A stretch of 64,000 nt of DNA, taken from assembly GCA_965228615.1 (NCBI GenBank), contig CBDDHT010000004.1, forward strand, positions 806,001-870,000, given 5' to 3'. Numbering within the stretch: the stretch's first letter is position 1; the number at the start of each line of letters is the position of its first letter. The position numbers and the translations under genes were made by a program. Below are positions 44,141-52,823 of the stretch, in pieces. The notes under the pieces were generated by a model. It ran no database searches. It saw only the letters and a program-made list of their open reading frames with translations, and was not told the origin of the DNA. This DNA is from CBDDHT01 sp965228615 (lineage in GTDB: Bacteria; Pseudomonadota; Alphaproteobacteria; Rhizobiales; Methyloligellaceae).

Positions 44141-44935
44141 CTAAGCCGCCTCGACCGCGCCGCCGTTCAGTTCGGGTGCCCGCAGTCCGAAAAGCTGATG
44201 GAGCACACGATCGACGTCCTTCGGAAAAAAGGGCTTATAGAGAATGTGCTGCACACTCAAAGATTCGATAGACCGTCGGATATCCTCGTTGTTATCGGCC
44301 GTTATCATGACCACGGAGACATCCGGATTGTGCTCGCGTAATTCTGCCAGGACATCGATACCGGAAAGGCCCGGCATGTTGACGTCGAGAAAGACGATAT
44401 CGAAGGACTTCGTGGTCAGCAGATCCAGGGCCGCCTGCCCGTCCGGGGCTTCGAAGAAGGCGAAATTCAAAAACGTTAGATCCAAGACCTTGCGCACCAT
44501 GGATCGCATTGCTTTCGAGTCATCGACTACGAGCACTTTGGACATGGTCTGGAACCGACGATAATTCTCGACGATCGTGCGAACATCGTTTTCGCTAAAC
44601 GGCTTGGTCAGAAACTCATAAGCGTGAAGCTTGCGCGCACTCTTGAGATTCTCGTCGCCGACATCGGTCGACATGATCGCAATGAATGTTTCGACACCTT
44701 CCGACCGTGCCTTCGCAACGGCAGCCAGGCCATCCATGCAAGGCATGTTCACGTCGACAAATGCGATGTCGAAGCCGCCAGAAATCAAGTGCTGAGAACA
44801 ACTTATGCCGTCATTGGCTTCTTCAACCTGAATGAATGCATCGCCTTTTCTCAAAGTGTCGACAATAAAACGGCGAATCGTTCGGGAGTCATCGGCAACC
44901 AGAACTCTGAGAGAGGATTCTTGACAACTTATCAC
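44141..44935 (-). CDS. Double-receiver response regulator (REC-REC)
   Basis: A 264-aa protein made of two CheY-like receivers and nothing else. Receiver 1 (residues 10-127) has the acidic pair in VLVADDS, phospho-acceptor Asp61 (FVDVNMP) and Lys111 (LTKPF). Receiver 2 (133-250) has VLVVDDS, Asp184 (FLDVNMP), Thr212 (MITAD) and Lys234 (YKPF). Both look able to be phosphorylated. Receiver 2 opens with Met131, a possible internal start. There is no output domain, so it likely acts by protein contact or as a phosphate sink. It is divergent from the membrane sensor at 45341, its probable partner. Confidence 0.9.
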   Translation of the reverse strand: MISCQESSLRVLVADDSRTIRRFIVDTLRKGDAFIQVEEANDGISCSQHLISGGFDIAFVDVNMPCMDGLAAVAKARSEGVETFIAIMSTDVGDENLKSARKLHAYEFLTKPFSENDVRTIVENYRRFQTMSKVLVVDDSKAMRSMVRKVLDLTFLNFAFFEAPDGQAALDLLTTKSFDIVFLDVNMPGLSGIDVLAELREHNPDVSVVMITADNNEDIRRSIESLSVQHILYKPFFPKDVDRVLHQLFGLRAPELNGGAVEAA

Positions 44936-45027
44936 ATAAATACTCCCCTAATATATTCTATTTCTATTCCATCAATATACATATTTTAGTTTTTTATGAT
45001 CTTAATTCACTAGGTCAAATTGTAATG

Positions 45028-45165
45028 ATCGGCGGTCGCGGGACGGACACACTCGTCTCGTTCGTGCCCTGAACCATGCTTGCCATGGCAGTGCTATTGC
45101 GCCGCTTTGCGCCCGAACCTGTGGGCCCGGACCACCGGAAAGATCCAGACGACCATTTCGTCATT
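45028..45165 (+). pseudogene. Remnant of a P450 C-terminus
   Basis: Nucleotides 45079-45127 encode LAMAVLLRRFAPEPVGP, close to LALVTLLRRFEPEYAGP near the end of the intact P450. After a +1 shift, 45140-45154 encodes KIQTT, as in the intact gene. The piece is preceded by ATCGGCGGT (45028-45036), which may correspond to the IGG after the heme cysteine. The frame shift, lack of a start and missing body mark it as a pseudogene. It and the intact gene bracket the double-receiver gene. The remaining parts of 44936-45340 are AT-rich with no gene. Confidence 0.68.
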
Positions 45166-45340
45166 TAGGTAGCCGCGACAACGGTTTATTGGTTAGATTT
45201 TGTAACAATGAAATGTGCCCGTGCCGCTAATTCGCATCGTTAGAAATAGCGCAAAACCGTTTATTAACTCCAGTAATCATAAACTAATCTACCGCATTGA
45301 AGCTGCAGAGCACCGATCGACTGACTGCAGTCGCCAAGGT

Positions 45341-47020
45341 ATGCACAAAACATTCAGAAAAATCGATAAGTTCTACCAAAACGTGTTGGCAACAACCTTT
45401 CGCCCGCGCCTTTGGATGCCGCTTGCTTCTGCCGTTTTTGTGATCATGCTCATTCTGCAAGCCGCTTTCATTCTTCCCGCAACACGTGCCAACGAAAAAG
45501 AACTTCTGCAACGCCTGGAATCCGATGCTCTGCGTCTGGTCAAAGCGAGTTTCGATGTTTGGAGCTTCCCGTCTGCGGATGACATCCTTCGAATTCTCGA
45601 TCAGAACATGCTGATTAGTGACTTACGAGGCGGCCGTCTTTTCAGAGCGCAAGACACGGAAGGGCGCATCTTTGGTGAGACTCCTTTCCTGACGCCGATA
45701 CAGGCATTGAAAGAATCGGCGGTACGGCGACATGATCCGGACGGAAACAGGCTCGATCTTTTCGTCTCCCACGAAAAAAGCGCTTTGCAATTCGATTTGA
45801 TTCTGCGCCTCGATACACGCCGGGTCTTCAAAAGCTCCACCATCGACATTGCATGGGAACTCCTCAAGGCTCTCGCGATCGCACTCATCGGCAGCTTGCT
45901 GATGATCCCGGTGGTCCAGTTTTTCGTCGCTCGTCCGATTGAGTCCATCAGTGAGGCCATGACAAGAGCAGCGGAAGATCCTGCAAACGCCGATCGCCAA
46001 ATGTCTCGAACCGAAAGCCAGACGGAGATCGGTGAATTCGGACGGTCAATCGATTCCCTGTTGAAGACCGTTGCCGTGATCTACCGTCAGCAGGCCGAAA
46101 GTGCGCATGACTATTTTGAAGACTGTCCGTTGGCCATCTTGGAATTCAATGAGGATGGCGGGCTTGCATCGACAAACGACGCCGCACTTGAGCTATTTCG
46201 CGGAATCAACCGTGCCGAATTGGCGGATTCCTCCTTCATTTCGTGCCGATTCGAAGGGGAAAACAATACAATCTCCCTTTTTGACAGCTTGGCTGGAGGA
46301 AGTTACGTCCGCAAAGCGGTAATCTCAGCAGCCGACACAAACATACATGCCATCATCGGCGCTCGAACAGCGAACACTGACAAAGGCAGCGCTAAACGGC
46401 ATATCATAACGATTGTGGAGTTTGGCTCAGACGGCGAGCTAGAAGGTGTGACAGAAGCCGAAGCCGCTCATCAGACTCGAGACTTGAACCGTCGTGTCTT
46501 CGAACTCAAGCAATTTCTCGAAAGCTGCATGTCCATCATAAATGACGGCTCGTTCGAGGGAGAGGTCGAGCCGCAAGACCTCAAACCGATAATCCAGGAT
46601 TGGCATGAAGCTGCCAGTCGCGGTGGGTCGACCCATAAAGACCCACCGTTGTTTCAGGAGCTTCCCCAAGTCATGGGAACTTCGAGCGGTATTGAGAGTA
46701 TTTTTCGTCACGCTCTGACGTTCGTCTGTCTCAACAGCCCGATTGTTTCACCCCAGATCGACGTGCAAGCCTCACGGGCCGAAAACGATTCCGTTCGTAT
46801 CTTTGTGCTGGACCTTCGCGCAAATCTGGATAAGGCATCCTATGCCTCTGAGGATCACACAAACAGCGAATCCCAACTTTTCGTCCTGGCATTGAAAAAG
46901 CTCCTGAAAGCCGAGAACGGGTCCTGGATAGAGGTCGATCGCAGCAATCATGCGAACTGTGTCGCGTTCCAGCTTCCTGCAGCGTTCGATGTGGCTGAAA
47001 CGGACCGTGAAACGGCATGA
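45341..47020 (+). CDS. Membrane sensor with degenerate histidine-kinase domain
   Basis: A 559-aa protein from the ATG at 45341. It has a membrane helix at about 26-47, a periplasmic domain (48-172), a second helix (173-196), a HAMP region (197-250) and a PAS-like domain (255-360). Residues 370-425 are helical, where a DHp would be, but show no H-E/D box. Residues 450-548 follow the outline of an HATPase domain: IESIFRHAL in place of the N box, VRIFVLDLRANLD where a DxGxG would be, LFVLALKKLLKAENGSWIEV in place of the G2/lid region, ending VAFQLPA. The ATP-binding Asn and glycines are gone. It is probably a signal receiver without kinase activity. It is divergent from the double-receiver gene. 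Confidence 0.75.
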   Translation: MHKTFRKIDKFYQNVLATTFRPRLWMPLASAVFVIMLILQAAFILPATRANEKELLQRLESDALRLVKASFDVWSFPSADDILRILDQNMLISDLRGGRLFRAQDTEGRIFGETPFLTPIQALKESAVRRHDPDGNRLDLFVSHEKSALQFDLILRLDTRRVFKSSTIDIAWELLKALAIALIGSLLMIPVVQFFVARPIESISEAMTRAAEDPANADRQMSRTESQTEIGEFGRSIDSLLKTVAVIYRQQAESAHDYFEDCPLAILEFNEDGGLASTNDAALELFRGINRAELADSSFISCRFEGENNTISLFDSLAGGSYVRKAVISAADTNIHAIIGARTANTDKGSAKRHIITIVEFGSDGELEGVTEAEAAHQTRDLNRRVFELKQFLESCMSIINDGSFEGEVEPQDLKPIIQDWHEAASRGGSTHKDPPLFQELPQVMGTSSGIESIFRHALTFVCLNSPIVSPQIDVQASRAENDSVRIFVLDLRANLDKASYASEDHTNSESQLFVLALKKLLKAENGSWIEVDRSNHANCVAFQLPAAFDVAETDRETA

Positions 47021-47027
47021 TCTGTCG

Positions 47028-47474
47028 TCAACTGTCAGTCCTTGAGCTCACGTCAATGCATCTGGCGATCACATCCACTTCGACGAGATAGTCCGGCTTG
47101 GCCAGTCCGCCGACAATCAGCAGAGTGTTTGGCGGATATGCAGAGCCAGGGAACAGTGTCGGAAAGAGTGCGTTTCTCGCCTTGTTGAATTCCGCGATGT
47201 GACCTTCATCGACCAGATAGGTTGTGAACTTCACGACAGAAGACAGGTCACTGCCGCATTCGCCGAGCAAATCCGAGATCGTCTGCATGATTGCCGCGAG
47301 TTGCGCACCGACATCCCCCATCCCGACAGTACGACCGGCGTTGTCGGCTGCGACTTGGCCGGAGAGGAAAACCAAATCGCCTGATGCCATTTGCGCGGCA
47401 TGCGAGTAGAGACCTGGCAATTCGCGTGCGCTTGTCGGGTTTACATATTTTACCGGTCTTATCATAGCGCTCAT
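47028..47474 (-). CDS. RidA/YjgF-family protein lacking the deaminase arginine
   Basis: A 148-aa Rid-family protein of usual length with LVFLSGQVAAD, VVKFTTYLVD and the end YLVEVDVIA. True RidA enamine/imine deaminases carry an arginine in a P-A-R motif (Arg105). Here the equivalent segment is SAYPPNTLLIV, with Asn116 at the arginine position, so deaminase activity is unlikely. It lies 6 bp after the antiporter stop in the same direction. Confidence 0.85.
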   Translation of the reverse strand: MSAMIRPVKYVNPTSARELPGLYSHAAQMASGDLVFLSGQVAADNAGRTVGMGDVGAQLAAIMQTISDLLGECGSDLSSVVKFTTYLVDEGHIAEFNKARNALFPTLFPGSAYPPNTLLIVGGLAKPDYLVEVDVIARCIDVSSRTDS

Positions 47475-47480
47475 TGTCGA

Positions 47481-48749
47481 TTACGTGACGGTGGGGCCCA
47501 CATAGCCGGCTCGCGTCGCCATGTCCGATACCGGTTCGCTCTCGACGCACTCGCCACGCTTTGCAACAAATCCGGCGTACCACTTTGAAAGCGGCGCGGC
47601 AGTCAACCCATGGAGGACGATACTCAATCCGACGGTCAGGACCGTAATGGTCAATATGGCACTCGTTGCTTTCGTGTGCATTTCCTCGAGGACGAGCAGG
47701 CCGAACAATATCGACGCCAATCCGCGCGGCCCGAACCAGCCGAGAAATGCCATGGTCGCGCCGCTGATGCCCGTACCGATCAGCGATAGCGCGATCGGTA
47801 TCATGCGGATGACGGTCAGGCTGAGGACCGCGTAGAGCAGCATCCACACATTCAAGTGCTCGATGATCTCGGGCAGCATCGCAGCGCCGAAGACCAGGAA
47901 TGCGAGCAGAGACAATGTCTGACCTTCAGATTCCGCGAATTCCAACAAGAACTTGCAGCGGTTCTCGATGACATAGCCGAACAGCAACCCGGCCATGAAT
48001 GCCGCGATGAAACCATTGCCGCCGATCAACTGCGCCAAACCATAGGACAAGCCTGCCATTGCCAGCACGGCAGGTCCTTCGAAGCTCTCCCCCAACCAAC
48101 CATTCTTTGCGGCCTTGTCGATCGCCAGCGCAGCACAGAACCCGACCGCCAGTCCGACAAGCGGCCCAAGGACCACTTGTCCGCCGGCGAATTGCGCAAG
48201 AGCGCTAACATCGGTCGAGCCGTGTGATACTCCGACAAGCCCCGCGAAAAAAAAGACAAACGGAACGGCCAACCCATCATTCAGCCCGCTTTCGACATTG
48301 AGTGCCTGGCGTATGCGGACAGGAATGCGCGGATTTGAGACGACCGACTGGCCAAGAGCGGCATCCGTCGGCGCCAGGACGGCTGCCAATAGCGCTGCAT
48401 CCGTCAGGCCGAGCCCGAGAGGGAGCATGTAGGCAACGGCGGTGCCGAACGCGATCACGAGCGGCATTCCGACGAGGAGCATGCGTACCGGCAGATTGTG
48501 GTCGCGTATCAGCAGCCGAAAATTGATCCGGGCCGCATCGGAAAAGAGCACTAGAACCAGCGTGATTTCTGCTAGAAGGTGGATCGCGCCGTGGGAAACG
48601 TCGAGATGCACGACGCCGAGGCCGCCACTGCCGACGGCATAGCCGAAAGCAGCGAAAGCCATGGGCGGCGTCAGAAGACCTGCCTGCATCTTTTCGGAGA
48701 CGAGGCTGTAGATCAGAACGGCCACTGCAATGATTGCAACATCAAGCAC
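47481..48749 (-). CDS. Na+/H+ (cation:proton) antiporter, CPA1/NhaP type
   Basis: A 422-aa membrane protein with about 12-13 helices. The motif FNVESGLNDGLAVP (in ALNVESGLNDG) carries the ND pair of CPA1 antiporters, and GPAVLAMAGLSYG and FLGWFGPRGLASI are also typical. It should exchange Na+ or K+ for protons across the inner membrane. A short RidA-like gene follows in the same transcript. Ion specificity cannot be told from sequence. Confidence 0.9.
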   Translation of the reverse strand: MLDVAIIAVAVLIYSLVSEKMQAGLLTPPMAFAAFGYAVGSGGLGVVHLDVSHGAIHLLAEITLVLVLFSDAARINFRLLIRDHNLPVRMLLVGMPLVIAFGTAVAYMLPLGLGLTDAALLAAVLAPTDAALGQSVVSNPRIPVRIRQALNVESGLNDGLAVPFVFFFAGLVGVSHGSTDVSALAQFAGGQVVLGPLVGLAVGFCAALAIDKAAKNGWLGESFEGPAVLAMAGLSYGLAQLIGGNGFIAAFMAGLLFGYVIENRCKFLLEFAESEGQTLSLLAFLVFGAAMLPEIIEHLNVWMLLYAVLSLTVIRMIPIALSLIGTGISGATMAFLGWFGPRGLASILFGLLVLEEMHTKATSAILTITVLTVGLSIVLHGLTAAPLSKWYAGFVAKRGECVESEPVSDMATRAGYVGPTVT

Positions 48750-48835
48750 CGGCGGACGCTAGCACCGGTCACATCAGGGCACCAGCGGCAATGACCGCTG
48801 TTCACTCAGTTGTCAGACATCACACTTGTGGTGGC

Positions 48836-49702
48836 CTATAGCTGGTCGATCGGAATCTTCAAGTAGGACACCCCATTGTCCTCCGCAGGCGGCATTTCGC
48901 CGGCGCGAATGTTGACTTGAACGGACGGCAGAATCAGCGTCGGCATATCGAGCGTGGCATCGCGCTCGCTCCGCATTTTCACGAAGGCATCCTCACTAGC
49001 GCCGGCTCCGACATGGATGTTGCGCTCGCGCTCTTCCGCAACCGTCGTCTCCCACGCGTAAACGTCTCGCCCAGGTGCCTTGTAGTCATGGCACATGAAC
49101 AATCGCGTCTCCGGCGGAAGCGCAAGGATCTTCTGGATCGAGTGATACATGATGCGAGCATCGCCGCCTGGGAAATCTGCCCGAGCCGTGCCGAAATCGG
49201 GCATGAAGAGCGTATCGCCGACAAAGGCGGTGTCTTCGACAATGTAGGTCATGCAGGCAGGCGTGTGCCCGGGTGTGTGCATCGCGCGCGCATTGAGCCC
49301 GCCGATCTTGAACGTTTCACCATCCTGAAAGAGATGATCGAACTGGGCACCATTCGGTTGAAACTCACGCTCGAAGTTGAAGACCTCTTTAAAAATCTTC
49401 TGCACGTCTCTGATATGCCCTCCGATCGCCGTCTTGCCGCCGAGGACCTTCTTGATCATTGGCGCCGCACTCAAATGGTCGGCATGCGCATGCGTTTCGA
49501 TGATCCATTCGACCGCAAGCCCCTGGTCCTTCACATAGGCGATAATCTGGTCGGCCGAATGGGTATCGGTGCGCCCGGACTTCGGATCGAAATCCAGCAC
49601 CGTGTCGACAATGGCGCAACGGCGGCTGTCCGGGTCCGATACCACATAGGAGATCGTATAGGTCGCTTCGTCGAAAAATGCTTTCACATCCGGGGTCATC
49701 AT
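48836..49702 (-). CDS. MBL-fold hydrolase, persulfide dioxygenase-like
   Basis: A 288-aa metallo-beta-lactamase-fold protein from one of two adjacent ATGs (49697-49702), with a GCGAGGA ribosome site. Metal ligands are in THAHADHL, HTPGHTPAC and VGDTLFMPDFGTARADFPGGDA. The last motif is typical of the Blh/ETHE1-related group that oxidises glutathione persulfide in sulfide detoxification. It is divergent from a rhodanese-type gene, the usual partner in sulfide-responsive operons. Persulfide substrate is inferred from motif and neighbour. Confidence 0.85.
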   Translation of the reverse strand: MMTPDVKAFFDEATYTISYVVSDPDSRRCAIVDTVLDFDPKSGRTDTHSADQIIAYVKDQGLAVEWIIETHAHADHLSAAPMIKKVLGGKTAIGGHIRDVQKIFKEVFNFEREFQPNGAQFDHLFQDGETFKIGGLNARAMHTPGHTPACMTYIVEDTAFVGDTLFMPDFGTARADFPGGDARIMYHSIQKILALPPETRLFMCHDYKAPGRDVYAWETTVAEERERNIHVGAGASEDAFVKMRSERDATLDMPTLILPSVQVNIRAGEMPPAEDNGVSYLKIPIDQL

Positions 49703-49809
49703 GAGTCCTCGCTTCTGATCCGGGTTCCGATTCACTGCCATCGCGGTCACGACCGCCCTGCGATAGATCAAGAATCACGATCGGTCGCAGACAAATGACA
49801 TTTCCTGTA

Positions 49810-49837
49810 TTCACATATGCGATATTTTGAATATAAT
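49810..49837 (+). promoter_or_regulatory. Promoter and overlapping palindrome for the rhodanese gene
   Basis: TTCACA (49810-49815), a 16-bp spacer and TATAAT (49832-49837) form a near-consensus housekeeping promoter. The palindrome ATATT-TTG-AATAT (49822-49834) overlaps the spacer and -10 box, where a bound repressor would block transcription. AT-rich palindromes of this kind serve BigR/SqrR-type sulfide sensors in related operons, but no such regulator is in the window. Confidence 0.6.
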
Positions 49838-49905
49838 AAGAGGCAAGCACCTGCGCGATTCGGTCGCAAGGCCCGAGCGGCAGCAACTCTCAAAGAGGCA
49901 ATCCC

Positions 49906-50472
49906 ATGAGTCAGACACAACTCCGCAAAGTTGCTCCTCAAACGGCACGCCAATGGCTTGACGATGGACAGGCCATTCTTATCGATATCCGCGAAGCCGA
50001 TGAATATGTCCGTGAGCATATTCCCGAAGCGCACCTCATTCCGCTATCCGGTTTCAGCCCGGAAGACTTTCCGAAGGATCGGGACAAGATTGCAATCTTC
50101 CATTGTGCCAGCGGGACACGTACCGCGACCGCCATCTCGCAGATCCTCGCGAGCGGTTTTGCGGAAATCTACATGCTCGAAGGCGGCCTTAAGGCCTGGC
50201 GGGCGGCCGGACTGCGTGTGAACGAAAACCGCAGCGCCCCGATCAGCATCATGCGCCAGGTTCAAATGGTAGCCGGCAGCATGATCATGCTGGGCATCGC
50301 GCTCGCTCTCACCGTTTCACCCTGGTTCATGGGCCTCAGTGCGTTCGTGGGTGCTGGACTGTTTTTCGCAGGTGCAAGTGGCACCTGCGCGATGGCTTCC
50401 CTTCTCAGCCACATGCCGTGGAACAAGGTTGCCGCGGTGCCGCAACGACCACCGGCGCATGCTGGCGCTTAG
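49906..50472 (+). CDS. Rhodanese-DUF2892 membrane protein (YgaP-like)
   Basis: A 188-aa protein with a rhodanese domain (1-110) whose active-site loop is HCASGTRT with the catalytic cysteine, followed by two membrane helices (about 120-165) of the DUF2892 type. This matches the YgaP architecture, a membrane-bound sulfurtransferase. It is divergent from the MBL hydrolase; together they probably handle persulfide or sulfane sulfur. The promoter is at 49810. Confidence 0.9.
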   Translation: MSQTQLRKVAPQTARQWLDDGQAILIDIREADEYVREHIPEAHLIPLSGFSPEDFPKDRDKIAIFHCASGTRTATAISQILASGFAEIYMLEGGLKAWRAAGLRVNENRSAPISIMRQVQMVAGSMIMLGIALALTVSPWFMGLSAFVGAGLFFAGASGTCAMASLLSHMPWNKVAAVPQRPPAHAGA

Positions 50473-50519
50473 GGCGTGTCCGGATTCTTGTCGGTCAAAT
50501 TCGATTTCCTTACTGAAGC

Positions 50520-50625
50520 TGCTCCCCTCACCCAACCCTTTCCACAGGGAAAGGGCTTGCTGCCCATGGACATCGCGGCTTCATCCCTTCTCCCTGGGGA
50601 GAAGGATAGCATGAGGGGAAGGACG
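50520..50625. repeat. Imperfect palindromic intergenic element
   Basis: The segment opens with CTCCCCTCACCCAACCCTTTC and closes with GCATGAGGGGAAG, its approximate inverse. Inside is an 8-bp hairpin CCTTCTCC-CTGG-GGAGAAGG (50586-50605). This looks like the REP-type sequences scattered between genes of alphaproteobacteria. It lies between the convergent rhodanese and molybdopterin genes and may help end both messages. No gene was found in 50473-50723. Confidence 0.6.
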
Positions 50626-50723
50626 CACAGCGTCAGTTGTTGATGAGAATCAGCAAAAACCAAACGCCAAGAGATTGGACGCGGATTGTCGCTCGCACTT
50701 CAAAGCACAACACACTTCAAAAT

Positions 50724-52814
50724 TCAGGCACTGCGAATCCAGACATGATTGTCGTGAAACGCCGCGCCACCAATCGGAGCGACCTGGTCGCAACCCGTGA
50801 GCGTGTTAATGCCCTCGCCGTTCGGGAATTGATGGTTGGGGTTGATGCCCTCGACGATGACGACGCCCGGTCGTACGCCATCATAAGTCTCGGCAACCAG
50901 AGAAACTTCGCCACGTTCATTGCCCATGGCAATCGCATCACCATCCGACAATCCGCATTTCGCCATGTCATCGGGATGCATCATCGCAGTCGGCGCGCCT
51001 TGTTTCGCAAGCGACGTGGGCGTCTCATTGAAGCTTGAATTCAGATAGTTGCGCGCCGGCGCGGTCACCAGTCGGAACGGGTGGTCGTCATCGACATCCT
51101 CGATTACGTCCCAATGGTCGGGAAGCTCCGGCATGCTCGGCGTTGGGCCTTTGGGTCCAACATTGGTCGGCAACACCACGCTGGCCCAGTCCGGGCGAAA
51201 ATGGAATTTTTCGTCCGGAGTCGCGAAGCCGCCCAAGTAGTGCGACGTCTCGAAATCAGGCTGGCAGTCGATCCAGTTCTCCCGTTCCAGACGTTCGAGG
51301 TCACCCCATCCCGAAGCCTTGACCGCCCAGTCGATCAACTGCCGCGGCGTCATGTCGAAACCGTCATGCACGGCACCGACCCGTTTCGCCAATCCACAAT
51401 TGACGTCATGGTTGGAACGGCACTCACCAGGCGCTTCGATCAGTTTCGGCCCGAGCATCAGATGTTGATGACCGCCACCCTGATAGACGTCGTCATGCTC
51501 GAGGAACATCGTTGCAGGCAGGACGATATCGGCAACGGCTGTTGACTCCGTCATGAACTGCTCGTGCACGGCGACGAAAAGATCGTCCCGCGCAAAGCCG
51601 GCCTTGACCTTCCGCTGGTCCGGCGCGACCGACAGCGGGTTCATGTTCTGGATGAACAGCGCCGTTACCGGCGGCCCATCGCCAATGTCATAAGGATCGC
51701 CCAGCAAAACCGGACCGAGACGCGACATGTCGAGCATGCGCACCGACGGATCCTTCACGTCCGTACCTTCGATCATCGTGCTGTTCCAATTGAAGATCGA
51801 CTTGTTGGCGTGGAACGCACCGCCCCCCTCGTGGCGCCACGCGCCGGTGATCGCCGGAATGCAAGCCGCGGCATGCATATTCACCGCGCCGTTCCGCTGG
51901 CGCGAGAAGCCATAGCCGAGACGGAAGTAGCTTCTCGGCGTCTGACCGACAAGACGCGCGAAAGACTCGATCTCCGAGACGGGCACGCCGGTGATTGCGC
52001 TTGCCCATTCGGGCGTCCGACTCTCGAGATGCGCCTCCAGGGCTTCGGGACAATCCGTGTAGCGCTCCAGATAATCGCGGTCGGCAAAGCCTTCGCGAAA
52101 CAGGACATTCATGACACCGCAGGCAAAGGCGCCGTCTGTTCCGGGGCGCAGAAGGATGGGGATATCCGCCTGCTTCATGGTGGCATTGTTATAGACATCC
52201 ACCACGGCAATCTTGGCACCGCGCTCCTTGCGGGCGCGGGTCGCATGGGTCATCACGTTGACCTGGGTCGCGACAGCATTGGTGCCCCAGATCACGACCA
52301 GATCCGACTTGGCCATCTCCCGCGGATCGGGGCCCATCAATGTTCCCGTCCCGGCCACGTAGCCGGCCTGGGCCAGCGGCACGCAGATCGTCGCATGCAT
52401 GCCGGAATACTTCTTTACGTGACGCAGCCGGTTGATCCCGTCGCGCTGGACGAGCCCCATCGTGCCTGCAAAATAGTAGGGCCATACGGCCTCGGGCCCG
52501 TAGGACTGCTCGGCATTCAACATCGCCTCGGCGATTTCATCGAGCGCGGCATCCCAAGAGATGCGCTCGAAATCGCCGGAGCCCCGCTCACCCTTTCGTC
52601 GCAACGGATAGAGCACACGGTCCGGGTGATGAACCCTTTCGGCATAGCGCGCCACCTTGGCGCAGATCACGCCAGCCGTGTAGCTGTTGGTCTTTGCGCC
52701 CCGCACCCGGCCGATCTTGTCTTTACCAAGTACCTCCACCTCAAGGGCGCAGGTGGACGGGCAATCATGCGGACAGGTGCTGAAGGCGGTCGAAACGGGC
52801 GATTGGATGTTCAT
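50724..52814 (-). CDS. Molybdopterin oxidoreductase with [4Fe-4S] cluster
   Basis: A 696-aa enzyme of the bis-MGD (DMSO reductase/formate dehydrogenase) superfamily. Cysteines 14, 18, 22 and 51 form the N-terminal [4Fe-4S] site; the probable molybdenum ligand is in ATICVPLAQAG (Cys144). VVIWGTNAVAT, FIQNMNPLSVAPDQ and the C-terminal MHPDDMAKCGLSDGDAIAM segment are cofactor-binding landmarks. There is no Tat signal, so it should be cytoplasmic. No electron-transfer subunits or chaperones are next to it, and the substrate is unknown. Confidence 0.9.
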   Translation of the reverse strand: MNIQSPVSTAFSTCPHDCPSTCALEVEVLGKDKIGRVRGAKTNSYTAGVICAKVARYAERVHHPDRVLYPLRRKGERGSGDFERISWDAALDEIAEAMLNAEQSYGPEAVWPYYFAGTMGLVQRDGINRLRHVKKYSGMHATICVPLAQAGYVAGTGTLMGPDPREMAKSDLVVIWGTNAVATQVNVMTHATRARKERGAKIAVVDVYNNATMKQADIPILLRPGTDGAFACGVMNVLFREGFADRDYLERYTDCPEALEAHLESRTPEWASAITGVPVSEIESFARLVGQTPRSYFRLGYGFSRQRNGAVNMHAAACIPAITGAWRHEGGGAFHANKSIFNWNSTMIEGTDVKDPSVRMLDMSRLGPVLLGDPYDIGDGPPVTALFIQNMNPLSVAPDQRKVKAGFARDDLFVAVHEQFMTESTAVADIVLPATMFLEHDDVYQGGGHQHLMLGPKLIEAPGECRSNHDVNCGLAKRVGAVHDGFDMTPRQLIDWAVKASGWGDLERLERENWIDCQPDFETSHYLGGFATPDEKFHFRPDWASVVLPTNVGPKGPTPSMPELPDHWDVIEDVDDDHPFRLVTAPARNYLNSSFNETPTSLAKQGAPTAMMHPDDMAKCGLSDGDAIAMGNERGEVSLVAETYDGVRPGVVIVEGINPNHQFPNGEGINTLTGCDQVAPIGGAAFHDNHVWIRSA

Positions 52815-52823
52815 AAGGGCAGA

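Noticed and set aside
45215..45340. A longer N-terminus for the membrane sensor
   Set aside because: The 42 extra residues come from an AT-rich intergenic stretch without a ribosome site. The ATG at 45341 gives a normal short cytoplasmic start before the first helix.
50586..50605. Hairpin read as a classic intrinsic terminator
   Set aside because: No T tract follows on either strand, and it lies inside a larger imperfect palindrome, so it was recorded as part of a repeat instead.
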